Shown here: piece by piece, positions 35,709 through 43,235 of the stretch
Layout: each line of letters begins with the position of its first letter
How positions within the stretch are numbered: position 1 is the first letter of the stretch
Origin: an uncultured Bacteroidia bacterium
GTDB lineage: Bacteria; Bacteroidota; Bacteroidia; Bacteroidales; F082
Length of the DNA: 43,796 nt
Direction: 5' to 3'
Assembly (NCBI GenBank): GCA_902791165.1
Contig: CADAVB010000035.1
Coordinates: 1-43,796, forward strand
Notes under the pieces: generated by a model
What the model saw: the letters and a program-made list of their open reading frames with translations, nothing else
What the model was told of the DNA's origin: nothing
Database searches by the model: none
Made by a program: the position numbers and the translations under genes

Positions 35709-37487
35709 TCAATCCTCCGAAATCTCGCTCAACATGGCGCGGTAGGCAGAAAACACGTTGGCCCGCGAGATGTAGCCCAAATACTTCCCGCCTTGGATGA
35801 CGGGGATGTTGTATTTTCCCGATTTTTGGAACTTGTGCACAATCTCCTCCATCGGCTCTTCGGGGTGGATGACGTAGTCGGGGAGGACGGCGAAATTCTG
35901 AATCGATTGGTCGTAATATTGCGTTTCGAACAGGATGCTGCGCACGTCGTCGAACAAGACATGGCCGCAGAAAAAGCCATCTTTATCGACAACAGGGAAA
36001 ATGTTGCGCTTCGACGAGGAAACCAACGGCAACAAGTCGCGGAAAAGGCAGTCGGGGTCGATGGTGCTGAAGTTGTTTTCTATCAACTGGTTGATAGCCA
36101 TCATATTGAGGATACTCTTGTCTTTGTTGTGCGTCACCTCAACGCCTTTTTCGGCCACGGCATTGGTGTAAATCGAATGTTTGAAAAACAGGCGGTTGAT
36201 GGCGTAGGCCAAGGCCGAGACAATCATCAGCGGGACGATGAGCGCGTAGCCGTTGGTGATTTCGGCAATGAGGAAAATGCCCGTCAGCGGGGCATGGAGC
36301 ATACCCGCCACGAGGCCGCTCATCCCGACGAGGGCAAACTTGGCCGGGTCGAGGTCGCCAATCCCGAGATAGTTCACCAAGCGGGCGAAGAAAAGCCCCG
36401 TGAAAGCTCCGATGAACAAGGCCGGAGCGAAGGTGCCGCCCACGCCGCCCGCGCCGAAGGTGAAGGCCGTGGCGAAGGCTTTCAGCAAAATCATGCCGGC
36501 AAAGAGGATGATGACCACGAGGTCGAAGTCCTTGAACCGTGCAAACCACGCATTGTCGAAAATAGGACTGTAGTCGCCGCGCAAAGCCGAGTTGATGGCC
36601 TCGTAGCCCTCTCCGTAAAGCGCTGGAAACAAAAAGATTAAGATGCCGAGCAAAGAGCCGCCAACAATCAGGCGTTTCCAGGGCGACTGCATTTTTTGGA
36701 AGCGTTTCTCTACGCTGAAAGTCACCTTCAAAAAATACGCCGAAACCAAGCCTGCAAACAGTCCTAAACCGATGTAATATAGTGCATTTGACGGAATGAA
36801 ACCCTCGGCGATAACGGCGGGGTATTCCACGGTTTGGCCAAGGAAGAAATAGGCGGTCAGGATGGCGATGAAAGAGGAACAGATGATGGGCACCAAAGCA
36901 TTGAGCGACAGGTCGATCATAAACACTTCGAGGGCAAAAACGATGCCTGTGATGGGGGCTTGGAAAATGGCCGCGATGGCCGCCGCGCCACCCATGCCGA
37001 TGAGCTGGATGGTGTGCTTGTAGTCCAATTTCAGCAACTGCGCGATGTTGGACCCGATACTGCCGCCCGTTGAAACGCTGGGGCCTTCCAATCCGACCGA
37101 ACCGCCGAAACCGACTGTCAAGGCACTGGTGACGATGCTCGACCAAGTGCTACTGCGGTCCACCTTTCCTTTCTTCTTCGAAATAGCGTAGAGGATGCCC
37201 GGAATGCCGTGCCCGACGGGTTTTTTTAGCACATATTTGCAAAACAAAATCGTGAGCAGGATGCCGATGGCGGGGCAGACGAAAAACAGCAGGTGCGAGT
37301 AGTTGAACTGCGCGTTGAAGACCAGATCGCGGATGCCGTGTGCCAGTTTCTTGATGATAATGGCCGCCACGCCCGCCAAAAACCCCGCTGGAATGCTGAG
37401 AATCAGCATAAAACGACGGTCGGTTATGTGGGCGCAACGCCAAGTGTTCAGTTGGTCAACCCAACCATTAATCTTGTCTTTCAGCAC
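35709..37487 (-). CDS. clcA: ClC family chloride channel/transporter with two CBS domains
   Basis: The start is GTG 37487, 592 residues. It is a polytopic membrane protein with the ClC selectivity-filter motifs: GHGIPG (92-97), GLEGPS (132-137, with the gating glutamate E134) and GGTFAPALFIG (about 361-371). The C-terminal 130 residues carry two CBS domains (LIENNFSTIDPDCLFRDLLP and PDYVIHPEEPMEEIVHKFQK starts), which usually bind adenine nucleotides and regulate transport. Whether it is a channel or a Cl-/H+ exchanger is not decided here. It is transcribed alone, divergent from xth. Confidence 0.93.
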   Translation of the reverse strand: MLKDKINGWVDQLNTWRCAHITDRRFMLILSIPAGFLAGVAAIIIKKLAHGIRDLVFNAQFNYSHLLFFVCPAIGILLTILFCKYVLKKPVGHGIPGILYAISKKKGKVDRSSTWSSIVTSALTVGFGGSVGLEGPSVSTGGSIGSNIAQLLKLDYKHTIQLIGMGGAAAIAAIFQAPITGIVFALEVFMIDLSLNALVPIICSSFIAILTAYFFLGQTVEYPAVIAEGFIPSNALYYIGLGLFAGLVSAYFLKVTFSVEKRFQKMQSPWKRLIVGGSLLGILIFLFPALYGEGYEAINSALRGDYSPIFDNAWFARFKDFDLVVIILFAGMILLKAFATAFTFGAGGVGGTFAPALFIGAFTGLFFARLVNYLGIGDLDPAKFALVGMSGLVAGMLHAPLTGIFLIAEITNGYALIVPLMIVSALAYAINRLFFKHSIYTNAVAEKGVEVTHNKDKSILNMMAINQLIENNFSTIDPDCLFRDLLPLVSSSKRNIFPVVDKDGFFCGHVLFDDVRSILFETQYYDQSIQNFAVLPDYVIHPEEPMEEIVHKFQKSGKYNIPVIQGGKYLGYISRANVFSAYRAMLSEISED

Positions 37488-37511
37488 GGCATTAAAGGTG
37501 TTTTGAGGCGG

Positions 37512-37519
37512 CTAAAATA
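37512..37519 (-). promoter_or_regulatory. -7-like box TATTTTAG for clcA
   Basis: Near match to TAnnTTTG on the minus strand, 24 nt before the GTG; shared with glk. Confidence 0.45.
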
Positions 37520-37561
37520 GGAAAAAGTAACGCGCAAAGCGAAAAGAAACAACTTTTTCCC

Positions 37562-37569
37562 TATTTTCG
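37562..37569 (+). promoter_or_regulatory. -7-like box TATTTTCG for xth
   Basis: One base off TAnnTTTG, 18 nt before the ATG at 37588. Confidence 0.45.
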
Positions 37570-37587
37570 CACCCAAATCTATGCATT

Positions 37588-38349
37588 ATGAAGATCGTTA
37601 GCTACAACGTGAACGGCATCCGGGCGGCCATCAACAAGGGTCTGCTCCAATGGATTAATGACTACCAACCCGATGTGCTTTGCTTCCAGGAACTGAAAGC
37701 CACACCCGACCAAATCCCATTGATGGACTTTGAGATGATGGGCTATCGCCATTATTGGTTTCCCGCGCAGAAAAAAGGCTATAGCGGCGTGGGACTCATC
37801 ACGAAAACCGAACCCGACAAAGTGGTTTACGGGATGGACGAACCTTTGTACGACAACGAGGGCCGTTTCCTCCGCGCCGACTTTGGCGACCTCTCGGTGG
37901 TGAGCGTTTATCACCCTTCAGGCACCACTGGCGACGAAAGACAAGCTTTCAAAATGCAGTGGCTAGACTTTTTCCGACAGTATGTCAATGAATTGCGGAA
38001 AACGCGCCCCAACCTTGTGCTTTCGGGCGACTACAACATCTGCCACGAGGACATCGACATCAACAACCCGCGAAAACACGACACCTCGTCGGGATTCCTG
38101 CCTGAGGAGCGGCAGTGGATGACCGACTTCCTCGCCGACGGCTACATCGACACCTTCCGCCATTTGGTGAAGGAGCCGAACCAATACAGTTGGTGGAGCT
38201 ATCGCGCCGGCGCACGAGCCAAAAACCTCGGCTGGCGCATTGATTATCATATCGTTACCGACAGCCTTCGCGAGCGTATCGCCGCCGTCGGCATTCGGCC
38301 CGAAGCGGTGCATTCCGACCACTGTCCTGTGGCACTTGAATTGAAATGA
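37588..38349 (+). CDS. xth: Exodeoxyribonuclease III
   Basis: The 253-residue protein is a complete AP endonuclease/exonuclease III: MKIVSYNVNGIRAAINKG (start), LCFQELKATPDQ (about residues 31-42, metal-binding Glu), GYSGVGLITK, LRADFGDLSVVSVYHPSG, LVLSGDYNICHEDIDI, KNLGWRIDYHIVT and the end HSDHCPVALEL with the catalytic His. It cuts at abasic sites and removes 3' nucleotides in base-excision repair. It is monocistronic, followed closely by a tRNA-Arg gene that has its own promoter. Confidence 0.97.
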   Translation: MKIVSYNVNGIRAAINKGLLQWINDYQPDVLCFQELKATPDQIPLMDFEMMGYRHYWFPAQKKGYSGVGLITKTEPDKVVYGMDEPLYDNEGRFLRADFGDLSVVSVYHPSGTTGDERQAFKMQWLDFFRQYVNELRKTRPNLVLSGDYNICHEDIDINNPRKHDTSSGFLPEERQWMTDFLADGYIDTFRHLVKEPNQYSWWSYRAGARAKNLGWRIDYHIVTDSLRERIAAVGIRPEAVHSDHCPVALELK

Positions 38350-38362
38350 ATTTAGAGAAAAG

Positions 38363-38393
38363 TTTGACGTTTTGAGAAAAAGCCGTACCTTTG
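38363..38393 (+). promoter_or_regulatory. Promoter of tRNA-Arg
   Basis: TTTG (38363-38366), 19-nt spacer, TACCTTTG (38386-38393); the best full -33/-7 match in the window. Confidence 0.75.
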
Positions 38394-38409
38394 CCGCGTC
38401 ATTCGCGAC

Positions 38410-38481
38410 GGCCCTATAGTTCAAGGGATAGAACGGAAGTTTCCTAAACTTTAAATCTAGGTTCGAGTCCTAGTGGGGCTA
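38410..38481 (+). tRNA. tRNA-Arg(CCT)
   Basis: Acceptor GGCCCTA/TGGGGCT (two wobbles), D arm GTTC...GAAC, anticodon stem GAAGT/ACTTT, loop TTCCTAA with anticodon CCT (38443-38445), T arm CTAGG/CCTAG with TTCGAGT. No CCA is encoded. Confidence 0.93.
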
Positions 38482-38496
38482 CTCCGCATTACACAC

Positions 38497-38535
38497 CGAA
38501 CCCCGAAAGCAGTCTTGCCTTCGGGGTTCGCATTT
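38497..38535 (+). terminator. Terminator after tRNA-Arg
   Basis: CGAACCCCGAA (38497-38507) pairs with TTCGGGGTTCG (38520-38530), followed by CATTTTC. It borders the end of the convergent pheS. Confidence 0.75.
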
Positions 38536-39525
38536 TCACAAAAGATATAAGGCGGTTACGCCGTATTTCAGCATGGCGATACGTTCCACACCCATTCCGA
38601 AGGCGAATCCCGAGTATTTCTCTGGGTCGATGCCGCTGGAAAGGAGGATGTTGGGGTCGCACATTCCGCAGCCCAAGATCTCAACCCAGCCCGTGTGCTT
38701 GCAGATGTTGCAGCCTTTTCCGCCGCAGATGTTGCACGAAATGTCCATCTCTGCTGAGGTTTCGGTGAAGGGGAAATAGGACGGACGAAAACGTACCTTG
38801 GTGCCCTCGCCGAAAAACTCTTGCACGAAGTGGTAGAGCGTTTGTTTCAGGTCGGCGAAGGAAACGTTCTCGTCGATGTAGAGGCCCTCAATTTGGTGGA
38901 AGATGCAGTGGGCGCGGGCCGAGATGGCCTCGTTGCGGAACACGCGACCTGGCGCGATGACGCGGATGGGCGGCTGGCTGTTTTCCATGGCACGAACCTG
39001 TACGCTCGACGTGTGGGTGCGCAGCAAGATGTCGCTCATCTTGTTCACATTCGGCTCCTTATTAATGAAGAAGGTGTCCTGCATGTCGCGGGCGGGATGG
39101 TCGATGGGGAAGTTCAAGGCCGAAAACACATGGTAGTCGTCCTCGATTTCAGGACCTTCCACGATGGTGAAACCGAGGTGGGCGAAAATCTCGTTGATGT
39201 CGCGGCGCACGATGGAGAGCGGATGCCTAGCCCCGCGCATCTCGTTGGCGGGCATGCTCATGTCGAATCCGGCCTCCGAACTGCCTTGGCTTTCAAACTT
39301 TTGCAGCTGCTCATCTACCTTGTCCTGCACAACGTTCTTCAGTTCGTTCAGCTTCATGCCCATTTCCTTGCGCAGCTCGGGCGCAACGGTCTTGAAGTCG
39401 GCAAACAGGGCAGGGATGATGCCTTTCTTGCTCAAGTAGGTAATGCGGAAATTTTCCAGAGCTTCTTTGCTTTCTGCTTGGAAATCAAGTACTTGCGATA
39501 ATATTTCTTCTACTTTTTCTTTCAT
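38536..39525 (-). CDS. pheS: Phenylalanyl-tRNA synthetase alpha subunit
   Basis: The 329-residue protein is the catalytic alpha subunit of the tetrameric enzyme. The N-terminal coiled coil is visible (SKEALENFRITYLSKKG), followed by the class II aminoacyl-tRNA synthetase core: GARHPLSIVRRDINEIF, motif 2-type FRNEAISARAHCIFHQIEGL (about residues 196-215), FRPSYFPFTETSAEM, and motif 3 GFAFGMGVERIAMLKYG near the C-terminus. A cysteine-rich insert (CNICGGKGCNICKHTGW, then CGMCDP) is the usual form in this phylum. pheT is not adjacent, as is common in Bacteroidota. Its 5' side carries a low-complexity spacer. Confidence 0.97.
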   Translation of the reverse strand: MKEKVEEILSQVLDFQAESKEALENFRITYLSKKGIIPALFADFKTVAPELRKEMGMKLNELKNVVQDKVDEQLQKFESQGSSEAGFDMSMPANEMRGARHPLSIVRRDINEIFAHLGFTIVEGPEIEDDYHVFSALNFPIDHPARDMQDTFFINKEPNVNKMSDILLRTHTSSVQVRAMENSQPPIRVIAPGRVFRNEAISARAHCIFHQIEGLYIDENVSFADLKQTLYHFVQEFFGEGTKVRFRPSYFPFTETSAEMDISCNICGGKGCNICKHTGWVEILGCGMCDPNILLSSGIDPEKYSGFAFGMGVERIAMLKYGVTALYLL

Positions 39526-39533
39526 TGTTTTAT

Positions 39534-39611
39534 CAGCTTTAAGCTTTAGGCCTTAAACCTTAAGCAGTTGCGATACAAACGCTTGCTGCTTATGGCTTAT
39601 AGCTTATTGCC
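39534..39611. repeat. Low-complexity TTAAGC/GCTTAT-rich spacer
   Basis: Degenerate 7-8-base units on the theme CTTTAAG, CCTTAAA, GCTTATGG, GCTTATAGC follow one another between pheS and the cyclophilin gene. No promoter is recognised within it. Confidence 0.5.
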
Positions 39612-40247
39612 TTATTTCTCAATCGTAACGGAAATAACCGACACATTCTCGGTGGGAACATCCATGTAGCCAGTCTTTACGGCGGCGATTTTGTCCACGA
39701 TTTCGAGGCCTTCAATCACTTCGCCGAACACGGTGTATTCGCCGTCGAGATGCGGGGTGCCGCCAACGGTTTTGTAGGCTTGGCGTTGTGTGGCCGAGAG
39801 CACCTTGCCCGAACGGTTTTCATACATATCCAGCCATTTGTCGTCATACACCTTGCCTTGCACGATGTAGAACTGTGAGCCACTGGAAGCTTTCTTGGGG
39901 TTCACTTGGTCGCCTTGACGGGCGGCGGCGAGAGCGCCTTTCTTGTGGAAATGGTTGCTCTTGAACTCGGCAGGGATGGTGTAGCCTGGATCGACACGGC
40001 CGTCTGCGTTTTGTCCGCCTTGAATCATAAATTCTTTGATGACACGGTGGAACGGCGAGCCAGTGTACCAGCCTTCGTTCACCAGTTTGATGAAGTTGTC
40101 GCGGTGAAGCGGCGTGTCGTTATACAATTTGGCTTTGATGGTTCCCATGCTCGTCTTGATGACGACGACGGTTTCCTTGTCCTTTTTCTGTTGTGCCGAG
40201 CACGTCAGCCCGACCAAAACCAATGCGGCTAAAATCATTTTTTTCAT
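39612..40247 (-). CDS. Cyclophilin-type peptidyl-prolyl isomerase
   Basis: The 211-residue protein begins with a signal sequence that may be a lipoprotein signal (GLTC, cysteine 16) or cut after SAQ. The cyclophilin core is clear: VVIKTSMGTIKAKLY, GSPFHRVIKEFMIQGGQN (active-site Arg and Gln), GALAAARQ, GSQFYIVQGK and YTVFGEVIEGLEIVDKI. It should fold proteins in the periplasm or at the outer membrane by isomerising prolyl bonds. An insert with WLDMYENRSGKVLSATQRQA is typical of the Bacteroidota branch. It lies between two low-complexity spacers, with no clear operon partner. Confidence 0.93.
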   Translation of the reverse strand: MKKMILAALVLVGLTCSAQQKKDKETVVVIKTSMGTIKAKLYNDTPLHRDNFIKLVNEGWYTGSPFHRVIKEFMIQGGQNADGRVDPGYTIPAEFKSNHFHKKGALAAARQGDQVNPKKASSGSQFYIVQGKVYDDKWLDMYENRSGKVLSATQRQAYKTVGGTPHLDGEYTVFGEVIEGLEIVDKIAAVKTGYMDVPTENVSVISVTIEK

Positions 40248-40300
40248 ATTTTTTCAAGATTTAAAATTCAAAGATTTACAATTTAAGATTTCAAGATTAT

Positions 40301-40376
40301 AACTCCTAACTCCTAACTCCACACTCCTAACTATCAACTTTCAACTATCAACTTTCAACTATCAACTTTCAACTCC
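40301..40376. repeat. Tandem 7-mer and 14-mer repeats
   Basis: AACTCCT units start at 40301, and CTATCAACTTTCAA is repeated exactly three times (40331-40372). The block abuts the stop codon of the DUF4270 gene. Confidence 0.9.
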
Positions 40377-41717
40377 TCACTTCTGAACTACAGAATAGGT
40401 TACCTCAACGCGCATACGTTCGCCTTGCGATGCATTAGGGCCGTTCACAATCCAGCGATAGGGGTTGTAGGACGCACCGTCGATGCCGAGGCTGAGGCCC
40501 ACATTGGGGATTCGGCCCAAGATGACGCGCTCTATATATTCCGAAATGCGGAAAGCAACGGTTTTGGTGGTAGCGTCGTAACTACCTCCGTAATAGGCAT
40601 CGCCCTCGTAGTTGTCGGGAATAATAAAGGTTGTGCTGTCGTTGAGTCCTACCAGCACGAGTTTCTGCGGCGCCGTGAAGATGTTGGTGTCGATGTCGGA
40701 CGGAGCAGGAAGAATGAGTTTGGCTTCGTTGATGATGATATGGTTAGCGGAGTCGTTCCAAAGCGTGAGGTTGGGGAAGTGGATGCGAGTTCTGATGCCG
40801 CCCATGGCTTGCACATAAGCGGTTTCTTGTCCCAACGCGGTTTCACCTTGCAGCACTTGTTGCGTAAATTCAGGGCTGCCGAGGGTGTAGTCGTGGTCGA
40901 AGTGGTTGAAATAGTTTTCGGTGGAGGTGATGTAATAGTCGTAGCGTTGCGGGTTTTCGGGGGTTTCTGCATCGTGATAATAGAGTTGCAGGCGGGTCAA
41001 GGTGTTGTTGGTTAGGTTGATGGAGCAGATGGAACCATTCTGTCCAACGCCATCGCAAGTGATGTAGAGGCCTTTGAACAAGCTCTTGAAATTGTCGGGG
41101 TGGCTGTATGAGTTGCTGTCGAGTTGTATCAATGTGGTAGCTAAACTATTGTTGAGTGGAATGCGGACAATAGGTTGCGTGATGGTGTCGCCACCGATGA
41201 TGGTGCTCGTGTTTTTGAGTCGGGGCGTAAACTGGTATCCGTTGGCCAAGTCGATGTTGCTGGACTGAAGGGTGGAGTAGCAATAATACGGTTCGGTTGA
41301 TGAAAGGGTGTCGGTGAGCTCAAAGACGTGCACGGTATGCATTGAGGTGGTGTCGCCGTAGAGGCTGGACAAGGCCAATTGGAGCACCAACGAGTCCACT
41401 ACGGCATTATCGCCGAACAAATGTCCCGCCGAGGAAAAACGGAATTGTGTGTAGAAACTGGCTTCGGTGGAGCCGAAGACGGGGTCGTTCATGGCGCCAA
41501 GCAGGGCAAATCTGACGTTCTTAGACCCAATCGAATCGATGTAGGCATGACATTCAATCTGCATGGTGTCGGTTTTCAACACGTTGATATAATTGTTGTC
41601 GTCGATGAGGTCGCTGCCGATGGTGTCGGGGGTCTTTTTGCACGAGGCGAAAACCAAGGCGAGCAAGCCGACCAACATGGCTGTTCTGACGATAACCTTG
41701 ATAAGATGTTTTCTCAT
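40377..41717 (-). CDS. DUF4270 family lipoprotein
   Basis: The 446-residue protein has a lipoprotein signal (lipobox FASC, cysteine 26). The mature start KKTPDTIGSDLIDDNNYINV and the later FGSTEASFYTQFRFSS match DUF4270, a Bacteroidota envelope family whose gene usually lies beside a short glycogen-synthase-like gene, as it does here. The role is unknown; it is mostly beta-rich with many Asn, Ser and Thr. It follows the synthase-like gene after 48 bases and is likely in its transcript. Confidence 0.83.
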   Translation of the reverse strand: MRKHLIKVIVRTAMLVGLLALVFASCKKTPDTIGSDLIDDNNYINVLKTDTMQIECHAYIDSIGSKNVRFALLGAMNDPVFGSTEASFYTQFRFSSAGHLFGDNAVVDSLVLQLALSSLYGDTTSMHTVHVFELTDTLSSTEPYYCYSTLQSSNIDLANGYQFTPRLKNTSTIIGGDTITQPIVRIPLNNSLATTLIQLDSNSYSHPDNFKSLFKGLYITCDGVGQNGSICSINLTNNTLTRLQLYYHDAETPENPQRYDYYITSTENYFNHFDHDYTLGSPEFTQQVLQGETALGQETAYVQAMGGIRTRIHFPNLTLWNDSANHIIINEAKLILPAPSDIDTNIFTAPQKLVLVGLNDSTTFIIPDNYEGDAYYGGSYDATTKTVAFRISEYIERVILGRIPNVGLSLGIDGASYNPYRWIVNGPNASQGERMRVEVTYSVVQK

Positions 41718-41765
41718 GGAATGGTTAGGGTTTGCTGTGGTGATGATAACTCAAAAACGCCGCGC

Positions 41766-42587
41766 TTATTGTGCTTCGATGAAGGTTTCGTAGAAATCGT
41801 TGCAGTCTTTTGGGAAACTGTCGGCGCCTTGGAAAGGCATGACAGGCTTTCCGCAAGTCTTCAGGTATTCCTCGATTTCGGGATGGATCTTCTCGCTGCA
41901 CACGGTGATGCCGTCGGCATAGTCGATGGCGGCCTTGGTGAGGCTGACATAGTTGGTTTCCTTGAAATACTTGAGGTCTTTCGAGGACATTCCAGGCAGT
42001 TTCATCTTCTTTTCGAAGCCAGGGGCAAAGGTTTCCTCGAAGGCATCGTCATACACGGAATAGATGATTTTCGACTCGTTGTAGAGCGGGTTGTCCCTGA
42101 CGGTCATGGCGCGTTTCAAATAAACGGGCATCAGTGCCGACATCCAGCCGTGGCAATGGATGATGTCGGGCGACCAGTTGAGTTTCTTCACCGTCTCAAT
42201 GACGCCACGGGTGAAGAAAACGCATCGGCTGTCGTTGTCGGGACAAAAAACGCCTTCGTCGTAAGCAAGGCATTTGCGTTTCGAGAAAAAGTCGTCGTTA
42301 TCGATGAAATAAATCTGCATCCTTGCCTTCTGGATCGAGGCCACCTTGATGATGAGTGGGTGGTCGGTGTCGTTGATGATGAGGTTCATACCCGACAGTC
42401 TGATGACTTCGTGAAGCTGGTTGCGCCGTTCGTTGATGATGCCGTAGCGCGGCATGAATATCCTGATTTCCTTGCCGTTTTCCTGCGTGGTCTGCGGAAG
42501 ATTACGCCCAATTAGGCTCATGGGATTCTCTGGCACATAAGGCGTGATTTCTTGATGAACGAACAGAACTCTTGTCTTGTTTTCCAT
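41766..42587 (-). CDS. Short glycogen/starch synthase-like protein (GT5 N-terminal domain only)
   Basis: The 273-residue protein matches only the N-terminal Rossmann domain of GT5 glycogen synthases, with FMPRYGIINERR, IYFIDNDDFF, IIHCHGWMSALMPVYLK, and VSLTKAAIDYADGITVCSE. The N-terminal ADP-glucose motif KxGGL is replaced (HQEITPYVPENPM), and the C-terminal GT1 domain with the second half of the active site is missing. The same short form next to a DUF4270 gene is known in Bacteroidota, so it is not a local truncation. Catalytic activity alone is doubtful. It is the first gene of a unit with the DUF4270 gene. Confidence 0.8.
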   Translation of the reverse strand: MENKTRVLFVHQEITPYVPENPMSLIGRNLPQTTQENGKEIRIFMPRYGIINERRNQLHEVIRLSGMNLIINDTDHPLIIKVASIQKARMQIYFIDNDDFFSKRKCLAYDEGVFCPDNDSRCVFFTRGVIETVKKLNWSPDIIHCHGWMSALMPVYLKRAMTVRDNPLYNESKIIYSVYDDAFEETFAPGFEKKMKLPGMSSKDLKYFKETNYVSLTKAAIDYADGITVCSEKIHPEIEEYLKTCGKPVMPFQGADSFPKDCNDFYETFIEAQ

Positions 42588-42618
42588 TGTTTCTACAGCT
42601 TTTGCGGTTTCAAAGGAG

Positions 42619-42626
42619 CAAAGTTA
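42619..42626 (-). promoter_or_regulatory. -7 box TAACTTTG for the synthase-like gene
   Basis: Perfect TAnnTTTG on the minus strand, 31 nt before the ATG at 42587. Confidence 0.55.
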
Positions 42627-42710
42627 CATTTTTTTTCTGAATTAGCGGTAAAAAATTTTTTTCACCAAAAATGGCAAAAAAACGTTATTATCTGATAATC
42701 AATAAGAAAA

Positions 42711-42783
42711 ACGACAGCAAACGACAACTAACGACTACAAACGTTTAATCAACGGCTTAGTCTTGACAAGTGTTGTTACTTTG
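42711..42783 (+). promoter_or_regulatory. Conserved leader/promoter repeat, copy 3, before ssb
   Basis: Ungapped match to copies 1 (10542) and 2 (14664): ACGACAGCAAACGAC, then ACAAACGTTTAATCAACGG, TTGACA (42763-42768) and a box TACTTTG (42777-42783). Similarity ends at the box; no small gene follows, but ssb does. Confidence 0.75.
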
Positions 42784-42850
42784 CATCGTCAAACCGAAAG
42801 GAGCGACACAACAAATCAAACTTACACATTAACATTAAACACACACAATC

Positions 42851-43192
42851 ATGAGTACAATGAGAAATTCGGTCACATTGGTGGGCCGCCCGGGTGCAGA
42901 ACCTGAAGTGAGAAACTTTGGCAACAACAACAAGAAGGCAAGCTTTCGCCTCGCCGTGAACGAGAGCCGTCGCAACGCCAACAAGGAATGGGTGAACGAC
43001 ACGCAGTGGTTCAACATCGTGGCATGGGGCAAGACCGCCGAGCGCGTCGAGAACAACGTCAAGAAAGGTATGCAAATCGGCATCGCCGGCAGCCTGCGCA
43101 ACAACGAGTGGACCGACGACAAAGGCCAGCGCCACTCCACCACCGAGATTTGGGTGAACGACTTGCTGCTATTGGAGAAGACGAAAGATTGA
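42851..43192 (+). CDS. ssb: Single-stranded DNA-binding protein, short form
   Basis: The 113-residue protein is an OB fold of the SSB family: MRNSVTLVGRPGAEPEVRNF at the N-terminus, KKASFRLAVNES, WFNIVAWGKTAERVENNVKKG and RHSTTEIWVNDLLLLEKTKD at the end. The flexible linker and acidic tip (DDxIPF type) of canonical SSB are missing, so it would not recruit partners in the usual way; a second, longer SSB is likely elsewhere. It is controlled by the third copy of the repeated leader, shared with the small-gene modules, and ends with a good terminator. Confidence 0.92.
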   Translation: MSTMRNSVTLVGRPGAEPEVRNFGNNNKKASFRLAVNESRRNANKEWVNDTQWFNIVAWGKTAERVENNVKKGMQIGIAGSLRNNEWTDDKGQRHSTTEIWVNDLLLLEKTKD

Positions 43193-43208
43193 AAAATCGG
43201 GTGGAGTC

Positions 43209-43235
43209 AAACGGGCGGAAACGCCCGTTTGCTTT
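43209..43235. terminator. Terminator between ssb and the last gene
   Basis: AAACGGGCG (43209-43217) pairs with CGCCCGTTT (43222-43230) around a GAAA tetraloop, followed by GCTTT. It can serve both convergent genes. Confidence 0.85.
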
